Shown here piece after piece: positions 48,773-57,692 of a DNA stretch of 64,000 nucleotides. Source of the stretch: Kosakonia sp. H02. Its GTDB lineage: Bacteria; Pseudomonadota; Gammaproteobacteria; Enterobacterales; Enterobacteriaceae. The stretch is taken from NCBI GenBank assembly GCA_030704225.1, contig CP131915.1:1798001-1862000 (forward strand). Direction: 5' to 3'. Under the pieces are notes generated by a model. The model worked only from the letters and a program-made list of their open reading frames with translations, was not told the origin of the DNA and made no database searches. Position 1 is the first letter of the stretch. Each line of letters opens with the position of its first letter. A program made the translations under genes and the position numbers.

Positions 48773-50083
48773 ATGACCAGTGATATGTTATTCGTAAATC
48801 TTGCCATGCTCTTCGTACTGCTGTTCGTTATTTATTGCCTGGTATACAAGTTCAGAGATGCAAAGTTTGCTTTTTTAAATCTCTTTCGTCACCGAAGAAG
48901 ATCTTTTTCGACTATTACAGCCATTATATTGGGCGGTGTGTCAATCTTTTTATATGGCGGTTTTATTAATTACTCATTCTGGATATTAAAAGAGCAGACT
49001 ATTCGCACCAATATTGGCCATGTGCAAATTTATAACCCGGCATACTTTGAAACATCTAACAAAAGCCAGAGCCTTATTGAAAATTATGCATGGCTGAAAC
49101 ATGAGATCCTTTCCGAGCAAGCATTGTCTGATGATATTTCCACTATTTCAGGCCAACTGGAATTCACTGGCGTGCTTTCGCAATATGAGAACGAAACGTC
49201 CAGTTACTTTGCCGGGTTGGGTGTTGAACCCTTGCCCGCGCTTAAGCTGGGCTCTTTCGATAAACTTATCAACGGCAGCGACTTATCACGCGTAAAAACA
49301 GATGAAGTCACACTGGGAAGCGGGTTGGCAAAGACGCTTAACGCTCGTTACGGTGACTGGCTGGATAGTATGGTCGTTAATGCCCACGGTGGGCAGGGGG
49401 CGATGTCATTCAAGCTCCGGGGTATTTTTGCCTCGGGCATCAAGGATTATGACGATACGGCAATGAAAATGCCGTTGACTACAGCCCAACGCTTAATGGG
49501 CACAGACGGTGTCAGTAAAGTTTTAATTTTGCTTAAAACCGACAATACTTCTGCGTTTGCGACCCGGCTACGTCACTTTATTGCCGATAGGCAGTTACCT
49601 CTTGTGGTCAAAGAATGGAAAGAGGCATCACCCTTTTACCAGCAGGTAGAAGATCTCTTATCGGGGATCTATTTCTTTATTAAACTTCTCGTTGCCGTCA
49701 TCGTTATCTTTATGATCGGTAATTCACTGGCCATGAATATTGTCGAACGTACTCGTGAAATAACGACTTTACGGGCGATTGGATTACAACCATTACATGT
49801 CACCAGGTTATTTTTGCTCGAAGGGATCTTTATTGGCGTTCTTGGTGCGATGGGAAGTCTGGCACTGGGTTTTGCACTTTCATCCATTATTAATTTGCAC
49901 GGTATTGCGATTCCACCTTCGCCGGGGCAATCGCAAGGTTACACCGCATTCATTAAAACATCTGATGTCGACATTATTTGGGTAACGTTTGTATTACCGG
50001 TTTTAACCGCCGCATTTGCCTCAGTTCTTCCTTCTCTGCGGGCGGCAAAACTTAACATATCTGATGCATTCAAATTTTCATAA
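48773..50083 (+). CDS. ABC transporter permease, FtsX/LolC-E type
   Basis: A 436-residue permease with the MacB/LolCE topology. A first membrane span near residue 5-24 and a second near 48-66 precede a large periplasmic domain (about 70-290), followed by three C-terminal spans (near 300-325, 350-380, 405-425). The conserved FtsX motif EITTLRAIGLQPLHV is present between spans. An extra N-terminal span before the usual first one is unusual. It would pair with the LolD-type ATPase to extract or push a lipid or lipoprotein across the envelope. It starts right after the previous stop. Confidence 0.88.
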   Translation: MTSDMLFVNLAMLFVLLFVIYCLVYKFRDAKFAFLNLFRHRRRSFSTITAIILGGVSIFLYGGFINYSFWILKEQTIRTNIGHVQIYNPAYFETSNKSQSLIENYAWLKHEILSEQALSDDISTISGQLEFTGVLSQYENETSSYFAGLGVEPLPALKLGSFDKLINGSDLSRVKTDEVTLGSGLAKTLNARYGDWLDSMVVNAHGGQGAMSFKLRGIFASGIKDYDDTAMKMPLTTAQRLMGTDGVSKVLILLKTDNTSAFATRLRHFIADRQLPLVVKEWKEASPFYQQVEDLLSGIYFFIKLLVAVIVIFMIGNSLAMNIVERTREITTLRAIGLQPLHVTRLFLLEGIFIGVLGAMGSLALGFALSSIINLHGIAIPPSPGQSQGYTAFIKTSDVDIIWVTFVLPVLTAAFASVLPSLRAAKLNISDAFKFS

Positions 50084-50097
50084 AAAAGGGTTAAGCA

Positions 50098-50877
50098 ATG
50101 CCTTTCTCTTACATTTATCTTTCATTATTGGTCATATTCACAACCCTGATACCCGCCGTTAGTGCGGCGAACCCCGCACAGGACATCATTCGACGCGCGG
50201 ATGAAATTCGTTCTCCTAATCAGCCGTTTCGTTATACCGTTACGGTGCAGGAGTACAACGAAAATATAGCGCAAGCGGAAAATAAACAGGTTTTTGACAT
50301 CTCAATGCGTTTTATAAAACCTGAAAATGGCATACCAGCAGATGCACGATCCCTTGTCCGTTTTATTTATCCCCCCAGGGACAAAGGGAAAATTATGCTC
50401 TCCGATTGGTACCAGTTATGGTTCTACTCACCTGAATTGCGCCGTCCTATGCCCGTATCACGCGAGCAACGATTAATCGGTCAAATTTCTAACAGCGATG
50501 TCATTGTAACTAACTTTGAATATTCCTATAACGCAATTTTACTCGATGATGTTTCTTGCAATGGCAAAAAATGCTTTCAATTATCGCTCGATCGAAGATC
50601 AAATGATGTCATATATCCAAAAATTATTTATCAAGTAGAGAAAAATACTTATCACCCCTACCAGGCCAGCTATTATGCCCAGGATGGGAAATTACTCAAA
50701 GACGTATTATATCAGGATTATCGACAAGTATTAGGAAAAGAGAGACCAATGAAGATTATTGTCAAGGATGCAAGGCACGGTAAAAAAATTACTGTGATGG
50801 AATATAGCGATGTCAGGCTAGAGTCGTTACCCGAATCTTTTTTTACCCGAGAATATATTCAACGAGGTGCTAAGTGA
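50098..50877 (+). CDS. LolA-like periplasmic carrier (outer-membrane lipoprotein-sorting protein family)
   Basis: A 259-residue secreted protein. The signal peptide (LSLLVIFTTLIPAVSA) is cleaved near residue 24. The rest matches the uncharacterised outer-membrane lipoprotein-sorting family (COG2834), with a half-open LolA-type beta-barrel implied by strands such as DWYQLWFYSPELRRPMPVSR. Members usually neighbour RND or FtsX-type exporters. Here it would ferry a hydrophobic product from the FtsX-type permease to the outer membrane. It overlaps the next gene by 4 bp (GTGA). Confidence 0.85.
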   Translation: MPFSYIYLSLLVIFTTLIPAVSAANPAQDIIRRADEIRSPNQPFRYTVTVQEYNENIAQAENKQVFDISMRFIKPENGIPADARSLVRFIYPPRDKGKIMLSDWYQLWFYSPELRRPMPVSREQRLIGQISNSDVIVTNFEYSYNAILLDDVSCNGKKCFQLSLDRRSNDVIYPKIIYQVEKNTYHPYQASYYAQDGKLLKDVLYQDYRQVLGKERPMKIIVKDARHGKKITVMEYSDVRLESLPESFFTREYIQRGAK

Positions 50878-52262
50878 ATAACCGCCTCATATCACTGAGT
50901 ATTCCCCTTTCATTAATTTCATTGAGTCTACAGGCGTCGTGTCTCTCCGGGGATGAAATTAATGCGCATAGCGATGCTGCGTTATTTTTTCAGAGTGCTT
51001 ATGCCAAGCGTGCCCCCTCATTATGGAAAATCTCCGGTGAAAATGCCTATGCCACCGATAATGTTTATTCTGACGCAGGTATAAAATTAAGCAGTCATTG
51101 TACGGTCATTGAGAATAAACTGGACCTGGATTTTACTCTCTATGGGCTTGCTGAATATGCTTCACAGACGCCTGGCCGGTTTGAGAAAGATAAGCGTCGA
51201 TCGCGAGCATTAATTAATCAGTTGCGCATGACTTATACCGTCTCGGACAATTTACGGCTCGAAGGGGGAAAGCTACAACCTAAAGCGGGCAACTTCTTTC
51301 TTAAGTCCCCCTCTGCGTTGCTTAATAACTATTACGCCGGTTTCAAGACGAATCGACTATATGACCCAACGTTGAGACCGTTGTATATGGAGTCATCCTG
51401 GGGGGTGAGGCTGGTAAAGGAGAGTCGTGATTACACGTTGTCATTAACGGTTGTGCCGCAATTAGCATCGATTCGTCAACGCTACGAATCATCCAGCAAC
51501 TGGTCTGCAAACCAGCGTGCTAATGCTGATGAGCGTTACCATTTGAGCTATACGGATTATCGTTTGGCGGACCATACGCCATCCATCAACCTGTTATTGG
51601 GTGATTCAGGTTCGGTCTCCTTCGCGGATAGTTTTAACTATACACCGCAGTTTATGATTAACGCCGGGTTAGCATTGCATCGCGCCCAACAATGGCGACA
51701 TTTTTCGCCGGAAAGAGCCGCTGAAGTACAGCACTATACTTTTCCTGCCTCGCTTTATGACACGCAGAATAAAAACGGTATTGAACTGGCGATTGGCGGT
51801 CAATATACCACAGATAATTTTAATGTCTTTGGTATGGAGTATTATTTCCAAAGTGAAGGTTATTCACGGATACAGTGGAAGCAGCAAGCTGACTTTGTAC
51901 GATACCTTAATACGAACAGCCCCTATGATGTTTTAAATCAGGCTTTTGATTCCTATAAATATTTAATAGGTGCAGAGATAAGTAACGTTGGAAATAGAGG
52001 GGGGTTACAAGGTAAACACTACATAAATACCTGGGCTGCTTTTCATGGTGAAAATAATATAACGCTTCAGCCTTATCTGGTCTTTAATGTGATGGATTAC
52101 AGTTCATTGTTCGGAGTGCATTATTCAACTCCGCTTGAAGATATTAGTGAACACCTTGAATTCTATACAGGGGCATGGGGGGCGCTGGGTAAACAGGATG
52201 CTGAATTTTCGCTTTTTGGAAAAATGGCTGGCGTCTATATCGGCATTAAGTATTTTTTATAG
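50874..52262 (+). CDS. Predicted outer-membrane beta-barrel protein
   Basis: A 462-residue protein with a signal peptide (LISLSIPLSLISLSLQA) and a mature part of alternating, aromatic-rich strands (KLDLDFTLYGLAEYA, INTWAAFHGENNITLQPYL) ending in YIGIKYFL, which fits a beta-barrel despite a terminal Leu in place of Phe. The cysteine near the cleavage site (LQASC) is not a canonical lipobox. Related proteins often accompany LolA-like carriers and exporters. It may be the outer-membrane acceptor or exit channel. Start is GTG, overlapping the preceding stop. Confidence 0.75.
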   Translation: MNNRLISLSIPLSLISLSLQASCLSGDEINAHSDAALFFQSAYAKRAPSLWKISGENAYATDNVYSDAGIKLSSHCTVIENKLDLDFTLYGLAEYASQTPGRFEKDKRRSRALINQLRMTYTVSDNLRLEGGKLQPKAGNFFLKSPSALLNNYYAGFKTNRLYDPTLRPLYMESSWGVRLVKESRDYTLSLTVVPQLASIRQRYESSSNWSANQRANADERYHLSYTDYRLADHTPSINLLLGDSGSVSFADSFNYTPQFMINAGLALHRAQQWRHFSPERAAEVQHYTFPASLYDTQNKNGIELAIGGQYTTDNFNVFGMEYYFQSEGYSRIQWKQQADFVRYLNTNSPYDVLNQAFDSYKYLIGAEISNVGNRGGLQGKHYINTWAAFHGENNITLQPYLVFNVMDYSSLFGVHYSTPLEDISEHLEFYTGAWGALGKQDAEFSLFGKMAGVYIGIKYFL

Positions 52263-52273
52263 GGACATTGCAG

Positions 52274-53203
52274 ATGAATATGAATAATGCAGAAAAACCA
52301 ATCGCTTTATTGTTTGCCGGGCAGGGCAATCCCGTCATCGGCATGGGTGCTGATTTATGGGATTTGAATCAAGCAACCAAAAATATCTGGGATTGTGCCA
52401 GTGATATTACAGGCATGGATATTCGCCGCCTCTGTTTGAAAGGGCCGATGAATCGTCTGATTCGAACCACTGTGCAACAGGTTGCGGTGACGGCAATTAA
52501 CGTAACACTTTATACGCTGTGTCGTGAAAAGTTCGAACCAGGCCAAATAATAGGCTCATGCGGGCACAGCGTGGGCGAATACAGCGCACTGTATGCCGCA
52601 GGCGCGGTCTCGCTGGAGACGTTATTTCAACTGATTCATTTTCGCGCGAATGTGATGCATGACATCAGCCAAATCAATAAAGGATATATGCTGGCGATAA
52701 AAGGCATCGATCATCAGAGTTTGCGCAACCTGATTGCATGTTCCGGGGTGGCTGTTGACATCAGTTGCGATAACAGCCGCAACCAGCAGGTTGTGGGTGG
52801 TGCAAGTGCAGAGCTTGCTGAGTTCTCCCAGGTATTGCTGGACGCTGGTTTCGAGTCGGTGAAGCTTGGCGTAAGTGGCGCCTGGCATACTCGCCTGATG
52901 GCTGAAGGTGTCTCGTTGATGAGAGATTATCTTGAGGGTGTCGATATTCATTCCCCTCATCATGGTGTGTTGATGAATGTTACGGGCAAAGCGGAACACC
53001 ATATTGAGCAAATTAAAGACAATCTCGCTTTGCATTTGACTCACACGGTGAAATGGACTGATTCGATGGATCAATTCTTGATCCACCAGCCGTTAGTTAG
53101 CTTTATCGAGATCAGCAATAAAGCTTATTTGGGGCAATTACTCAATGATTTCACCGGTTTTACACCCGATATGGCTATGCATTGCAAAATGTTCTTAGGG
53201 TAA
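52274..53203 (+). CDS. FabD-like malonyl-CoA:ACP transacylase
   Basis: A 309-residue acyltransferase. The GQG motif (FAGQGNP) lies near the N-terminus. The nucleophile Ser99 is in GHSVGEYSAL, Arg124 in HFRANVM (carboxylate binding, indicating malonyl selectivity) and His205 in SGAWHTRLM. It would load malonyl units on the cluster ACP. The ATG is used in place of an in-frame TTG six bases upstream because the AGGGAC site is better spaced. It lies 11 bp after the outer-membrane protein gene, separated from the other biosynthetic genes by the export genes. Confidence 0.92.
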   Translation: MNMNNAEKPIALLFAGQGNPVIGMGADLWDLNQATKNIWDCASDITGMDIRRLCLKGPMNRLIRTTVQQVAVTAINVTLYTLCREKFEPGQIIGSCGHSVGEYSALYAAGAVSLETLFQLIHFRANVMHDISQINKGYMLAIKGIDHQSLRNLIACSGVAVDISCDNSRNQQVVGGASAELAEFSQVLLDAGFESVKLGVSGAWHTRLMAEGVSLMRDYLEGVDIHSPHHGVLMNVTGKAEHHIEQIKDNLALHLTHTVKWTDSMDQFLIHQPLVSFIEISNKAYLGQLLNDFTGFTPDMAMHCKMFLG

Positions 53204-53216
53204 TGAGGTAACGACT

Positions 53217-54218
53217 GTGATACCCGATTATTTAACTTTTATGCGCTTTCAGGACAGAAAGATTATTCCCTTTTTTTTTCTCATCGTGTTTCTCCTGCTT
53301 GGGTTGTTCTGGAAAAATGTGGGTTATGAATTTGTCGCGCATGATGCAGCGTTTATAAGCGGCATCCTCGCCATTGTGCTGTTCCATTTCACTTACGAGC
53401 TAAGAGCTTATTGGGCCTATAAATGCGTGGTCAAAAATATCGATTTTTCCTGGTTTGCTGAAAAAAAATTGTGGCGCTATGAGACTATTCTTGCGCACCC
53501 GGCTATTGCCAGTCTCTTAGCCGGTCTGGTCTTTTGGCTCATGGCAAAAGCCTGTTTTCTGTTTTCTCCGCCTGGCGATGCACTGGCCGTTCTATGCCTC
53601 GTTTCACCGCTTTTTTTATATTCGGTGTTCCGCTTACTGAGAACCAGCTATATAAAACAGTTAGCTTCAACTTCAGTCGAAAAAGTTAAATACAAACATC
53701 TCTATCGTTATCTCGCCTTTTACCTTTTCCTCAGTGTTTGTTTGAGTTTGCTGACTATTGCTCCTCTGAAACATCATCCTGAATTTAATTTGGCTGGTGG
53801 TTTCTTTTCCGCGCCGTTGATGGTGGCCATGCTGGTGTTGTGCGCCATTGTGCTGGTCGTCAATCTTGTCTTTGTGCGCTTATCGAGGCGGTACATTTTT
53901 CTCGGGCGCTTGTTTTTACAAGAGATAGATTTCTATTTTTCAGCGGCCTTACCGACACTGGCGCAACGCGAAATGCCGTTCTGGTTGCGGATGGCGCTGT
54001 TAGTGGTTGTTGAAGCGGTGTGGATCATGCTGGTAAGCATGCTGCTGGCGTTAGTGGGGGGGCAAATTGCTTTCGAAGTTTATTTCCTGCTCTGCTGGTT
54101 GCCCTGCCTCGCATACAGTTATTTGCACATCTATGCGTTATGGCACAGTGACTTTTTAATGGCGTGTGATATGTACCTGCGCTGGGGGGAGATCAACAAA
54201 CAATCAAGTCTCTGGTAA
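53217..54218 (+). CDS. Multi-span inner-membrane protein of unknown function
   Basis: A 333-residue integral membrane protein with about seven hydrophobic segments (for example residues 18-33, 48-60, 95-116, 122-138, 167-184, 198-220, 260-285 and 290-308). No family motif is recognisable. It is the last gene of the operon, starting with GTG 13 bp after the transacylase stop behind GAGGT. Candidate roles include acyl transfer, lipid assembly or export at the membrane, filling the place of CylE or similar enzymes; this is speculation. A large inverted repeat follows it. Confidence 0.7.
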   Translation: MIPDYLTFMRFQDRKIIPFFFLIVFLLLGLFWKNVGYEFVAHDAAFISGILAIVLFHFTYELRAYWAYKCVVKNIDFSWFAEKKLWRYETILAHPAIASLLAGLVFWLMAKACFLFSPPGDALAVLCLVSPLFLYSVFRLLRTSYIKQLASTSVEKVKYKHLYRYLAFYLFLSVCLSLLTIAPLKHHPEFNLAGGFFSAPLMVAMLVLCAIVLVVNLVFVRLSRRYIFLGRLFLQEIDFYFSAALPTLAQREMPFWLRMALLVVVEAVWIMLVSMLLALVGGQIAFEVYFLLCWLPCLAYSYLHIYALWHSDFLMACDMYLRWGEINKQSSLW

Positions 54219-54226
54219 AACCTTAT

Positions 54227-54255
54227 CCGTCTGTAGTGGCTTTCACTACAGACGG
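54227..54255. terminator. Inverted repeat ending the acyl operon
   Basis: CCGTCTGTAGTG-GCTTT-CACTACAGACGG is a perfect 12-bp stem between the last operon gene and the convergent LuxR-type regulator. No T-tract follows, so it may act as a Rho-aided or bidirectional terminator. Confidence 0.7.
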
Positions 54256-54297
54256 AATCCATGGACATGTGCATTTTTATAATCTGAGGTCGGATGT

Positions 54298-54870
54298 TTA
54301 AATGTGCAGAGATGGTGAAATAAATGAAACCGTATCTTCCAGTAAATTATCTTTTATTAATAGCAAATCGTTTATTTTCTTACCGCCCATCTTTTTGCAT
54401 GCTTTATTCCGGTAGGCGTAAACACGTTTTGGCGAAATACTTAATAATTTTGCTATTAAATGAATGCTTTTCCCTTTGAGTGATTCATTCAGAATAATCC
54501 TTTCAATATCACTCAATGCGTTTTCTTTGTGCGTGGCCTCCTTTTCCATTTTTTGCAGTTTTTTAATTGCCTGACTTATTTGGCTGAGGGAGTCTTGCGC
54601 TTTAATTACTATGTCGGCTTTATCAATAATAATGTTTCTTGTGGCGCCCAAAATAACGAGTAATTTACTTACCTTGTTAAGATGGGATATTGCTTTTGCA
54701 TATGCCATATTTTTCTTGTCAAGGTGGAGAATGACTATATCGTCTAATGTCAATTCTTCGAGGAATAATGGGGTTAATTCATGCGCTTCGATGTTCCAGC
54801 CTTTCGCATTAGCCAATGAAATAATTCCATTCTGGAAATATACATCATCACTTATTGTATAAATCTTCAT
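54298..54870 (-). CDS. LuxR-type (GerE HTH) transcriptional regulator
   Basis: A regulator of about 190 residues with a C-terminal LuxR-type helix-turn-helix (LSDIERIILNESLKGKSIHL, then ISPKRVYAYRNKACKKMG). The N-terminal 110 residues have alternating strands and helices like a pseudo-receiver (MKIYTISDDVYF; DDIVILHLD) but lack a clear phospho-acceptor site. The start is uncertain: ATGs also occur 15 bp upstream, and an extended frame reaches 54942 with TTG; none has a strong ribosome site. It faces the operon end, so it is a candidate regulator of the cluster. Similar orphan LuxR proteins control surface structures in enterics. Confidence 0.8.
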   Translation of the reverse strand: MKIYTISDDVYFQNGIISLANAKGWNIEAHELTPLFLEELTLDDIVILHLDKKNMAYAKAISHLNKVSKLLVILGATRNIIIDKADIVIKAQDSLSQISQAIKKLQKMEKEATHKENALSDIERIILNESLKGKSIHLIAKLLSISPKRVYAYRNKACKKMGGKKINDLLLIKDNLLEDTVSFISPSLHI

Positions 54871-55252
54871 ATGATTGGTTACCATATCGAGTAATGCTAT
54901 AGAGGTGAGTCCTGGATTGTAAATTGAACTATATGGAATCAATAATTAAATGGTCTTAAATAAGATCTTAATCCCGACTGTATAGAGCCCAGATATGTTG
55001 TGATTGCGACCTGGCGAACTATACTTTATCTCGGTGCGTTTCAGAAAATGCCGTTCTGTTGGTATAGGTTAAATTTTAACGTATTAATTTTGTTATCTTT
55101 TTTAAGTCTTATGGTTGATAACGCTATTTAGCGCTTTCTATTTTAAGGGAGGCTTATACACCCTTTTTTGCTGTGTTGATTCGCACCGATGGCTTACCCG
55201 GTTTGAATAAACCTTAGCGAAAAATGCGCTGGCTACCATAAGGGTTTGAATG
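54871..55252. promoter_or_regulatory. Divergent gap between the LuxR-type regulator and dgcO
   Basis: About 380 bp of AT-rich sequence with no credible gene. It must hold the promoters of both divergent genes; I cannot single out sites with confidence. Confidence 0.5.
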
Positions 55253-56635
55253 ATGGAAACTTATCTTAAATCGATGAAAGGTGAATGGCTTAGCCTGCTT
55301 GAAAAGGCGGATATGCACATTCGTCTTCTCACCGCAGACGTGGCTCATACTCACGCACATGCGTTGAGTGAAGAGTTTTATCGTATCGTTCTTACAGATC
55401 CCCATGCCCGGGAATTTCTCTCAAATGCGCAGGTTGAAAGACACCTTAAATCCGCTCTTGAGCGTTGGGTCATGGAGGTTTTATCCTGCACACCTGATGA
55501 CGTTGACCGACTTATCCAGTTACAGCACACCATTGCTGAAGTGCATGCACGAATTGGTATTTCCGTCGAGTTGGTAGAAATGGGGTTTCGCGTACTGAAA
55601 AAAATACTCTATCCGGTGATTATCGCCACCCCTTATGAGCCTGATGAAAAGCTAAAAATTTATCATCACGCGATTAACAGCATCGATCTGGCGATGGAGG
55701 TAATGTCGCGTGCTTTTTCATTTAGTGAACACAGTTCAGCGAAAGAAGATGAAAATTACCGAATTTTTTCTTTACTGGAAAACGCTGAAGAAGAAAAAGA
55801 ACGGCAAATTGCAGCGTTATTGAGTTGGGAAATTAACCTTATCTATAAAATAATTATGGATGCCGATATAGGTAATTCCCTGTCAATGAGTCAATCTGAT
55901 TTTGGATTGTGGTTCAATCATAAAGGTCGCCATTACTTTAGCGGTATTGCTGAGGTGGGGCATATATCGCGGCTCGTACAGGAGCTTGACGAGATATTCC
56001 GCAACACGCGCACGACTCCACGATCATTAAGTAACCGGGCGTTGCGTGTTAACTTTTTAATCTCTGTCCGAAATAATGTTTCGCAGATCATTACCTTATT
56101 GCGTGAGTTGTTTGAAGAAGTCTCCCGCCATGAAGTCGGTATGGATGTATTAACAAAACTCCTTAACAGACGCTTTATGCCGACCATTTTTAAACGTGAA
56201 ATTGCCCATGCGCACCGGGCGTCAACGCCGCTGTCGGTATTGATCATCGATGTCGACAAGTTCAAACAAATTAATGATACGTGGGGGCACCATATGGGGG
56301 ATGAGATTTTGCGTAAAGTCTCAAGCGCTTTTTATGACAACGTGCGCAGCAGCGATTATGTTTTCCGTTATGGTGGGGATGAGTTTGTCATCCTTTTAAC
56401 CGAGGCCTCCGAGTTTGACACGCTGCGTATTGCCGAACGTATTCGCTCACGCGTGGAAAAAACCCAAATCAAATCCGCTACAGATGAAGATATCCCTCTC
56501 TCGCTTTCTATTGGCGCGGCAATGTTTAACGGCCACCCTGATTACGAACGCTTTATCCAGTTAGCGGACGAGGCTCTCTACATCGCGAAAAAGCGTGGGC
56601 GCAATTGTGTGCAATTATGGAAAGCCACGTACTGA
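55253..56635 (+). CDS. dgcO: Globin-coupled (oxygen-sensing) diguanylate cyclase
   Basis: A 460-residue homolog of E. coli DgcO (DosC, YddV), the same length when the second of two adjacent ATGs is used. The N-terminal globin sensor has the proximal heme histidine in EVHARIG (His98) and distal Tyr43 in EEFYRIV. A middle helical region connects to a C-terminal GGDEF domain (YGGDEFVIL) with the inhibitory RxxD site (RSSD) just upstream. It makes cyclic di-GMP, controlled by O2. In E. coli dosC is followed by the phosphodiesterase gene dosP; here no dosP follows and the gene converges on an AraC regulator. It may influence the neighbouring surface genes. Confidence 0.92.
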   Translation: METYLKSMKGEWLSLLEKADMHIRLLTADVAHTHAHALSEEFYRIVLTDPHAREFLSNAQVERHLKSALERWVMEVLSCTPDDVDRLIQLQHTIAEVHARIGISVELVEMGFRVLKKILYPVIIATPYEPDEKLKIYHHAINSIDLAMEVMSRAFSFSEHSSAKEDENYRIFSLLENAEEEKERQIAALLSWEINLIYKIIMDADIGNSLSMSQSDFGLWFNHKGRHYFSGIAEVGHISRLVQELDEIFRNTRTTPRSLSNRALRVNFLISVRNNVSQIITLLRELFEEVSRHEVGMDVLTKLLNRRFMPTIFKREIAHAHRASTPLSVLIIDVDKFKQINDTWGHHMGDEILRKVSSAFYDNVRSSDYVFRYGGDEFVILLTEASEFDTLRIAERIRSRVEKTQIKSATDEDIPLSLSIGAAMFNGHPDYERFIQLADEALYIAKKRGRNCVQLWKATY

Positions 56636-56636
56636 G

Positions 56637-57530
56637 TTAAATGGGCGGAAATAGCGAAAAAGCGCTTCTCATCTCTTTGGTTTCTTCCCGCGGGCTACGG
56701 CCAAATAATCGCCTGAATTCGCGATTGAATTGTGACGGGCTTTCATACCCGACCCGGAACGCTGCGCCGGCTGCGGTCACGTTATCGCGGATCATCAGTA
56801 ATCTCGCCTGATTGAGTCGTACTGATTTAATGTATTGCAACGGCGATGTGCCGGTAACAGCTTTAAAGTGCTTATGAAATGCCGGCACGCTCAGACCGAC
56901 ATCGTTCGCCAGCACCGAAACATGCAATGGCTGCGAAAAGTGTGCGTGGATCCGCTGCAAAACCCGGGATATAGCAGCGAATTGCCCCTGATTGAGCAAC
57001 GCGGCTCGCAGAGCATCACCACGCTCACCCACCAGCACCCGGTAATACAACTCCCGCACCATTTGCGGGCCGAGGATTTTGGCTTCCTGCGGCGACGCAA
57101 GGGCGCGTAATAGCCGCAGCGTTGTTTGCGCCAGCGTGGGCTCCAGCGGTGTCGACATAATCCCCTCCGGTGCCGCCGCCGCGCGTCCCGGTGGAAGATC
57201 TAATTCGAGCACCAGTTCCGTTAACACCGCCATATCAAGCCCAACGCTTACGGCCAGCAGTGGCGCTTCGGCACTGGCCTGCGTTTCGGTCGAAAAGGGA
57301 AGGGGGACCGATAACACCAGGTAATGCTGTTTGTCGTAATGGTAAACACGGTTTGCCAGATATCCTCGTTTATGACCCTGGCAAACAATCACAATGCACG
57401 GCTCATATACCACCGGCGTACGGCCCAGCGGCCGATCTGAGCGCATAAACCGCACCGTATTCAGTTGTGATCGGGTATAGCCCTCATTGGGGGCCAGTTC
57501 ACGCAGTAGCGATACCATCTCGTCCGTCAT
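56637..57530 (-). CDS. AraC-family transcriptional regulator
   Basis: A 297-residue regulator with an N-terminal AraC-type sensor domain (YTRSQLNTVRFMRSDRP; CQGHKRGYLANRVYHYD) of the kind found with aldehyde or antibiotic-stress oxidoreductases, and a C-terminal double HTH (VSVLANDVGLSVPAFHKHFK and GAAFRVGYESPSQFNREFRR). The ATG (MTDEMVSLLREL) follows AGAGGAAGC at the right distance; a much longer open frame upstream crosses the divergent promoter and is rejected. It is divergent from two short-chain dehydrogenase genes, which it probably regulates. Confidence 0.9.
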   Translation of the reverse strand: MTDEMVSLLRELAPNEGYTRSQLNTVRFMRSDRPLGRTPVVYEPCIVIVCQGHKRGYLANRVYHYDKQHYLVLSVPLPFSTETQASAEAPLLAVSVGLDMAVLTELVLELDLPPGRAAAAPEGIMSTPLEPTLAQTTLRLLRALASPQEAKILGPQMVRELYYRVLVGERGDALRAALLNQGQFAAISRVLQRIHAHFSQPLHVSVLANDVGLSVPAFHKHFKAVTGTSPLQYIKSVRLNQARLLMIRDNVTAAGAAFRVGYESPSQFNREFRRLFGRSPREETKEMRSAFSLFPPI

Positions 57531-57692
57531 TGCTTCCTCTATATGGTGATATTTAAGCAAGCATTCTGCCTCCTGAGGCATAACAAGTGAACAACATAGA
57601 GAGAAACAGGCAATCATGGAATAAGAATGCGTCTGTTTTGCCTCCCGGCTGCTGGTTAACCTGTTTGCGTACATAACACAGGAGATCACCCC

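Noticed and set aside
39357..54218. Possible aryl polyene (APE/Xan) cluster
   Set aside because: Ketosynthases, KR, DH, ACP and a LolA-like protein fit, but the ammonia lyase, acyl-ACP synthetase, methyltransferase, thioesterase, acyltransferase/glycosyltransferase and MMPL exporter that define APE clusters are absent, and the exporter is of FtsX type.
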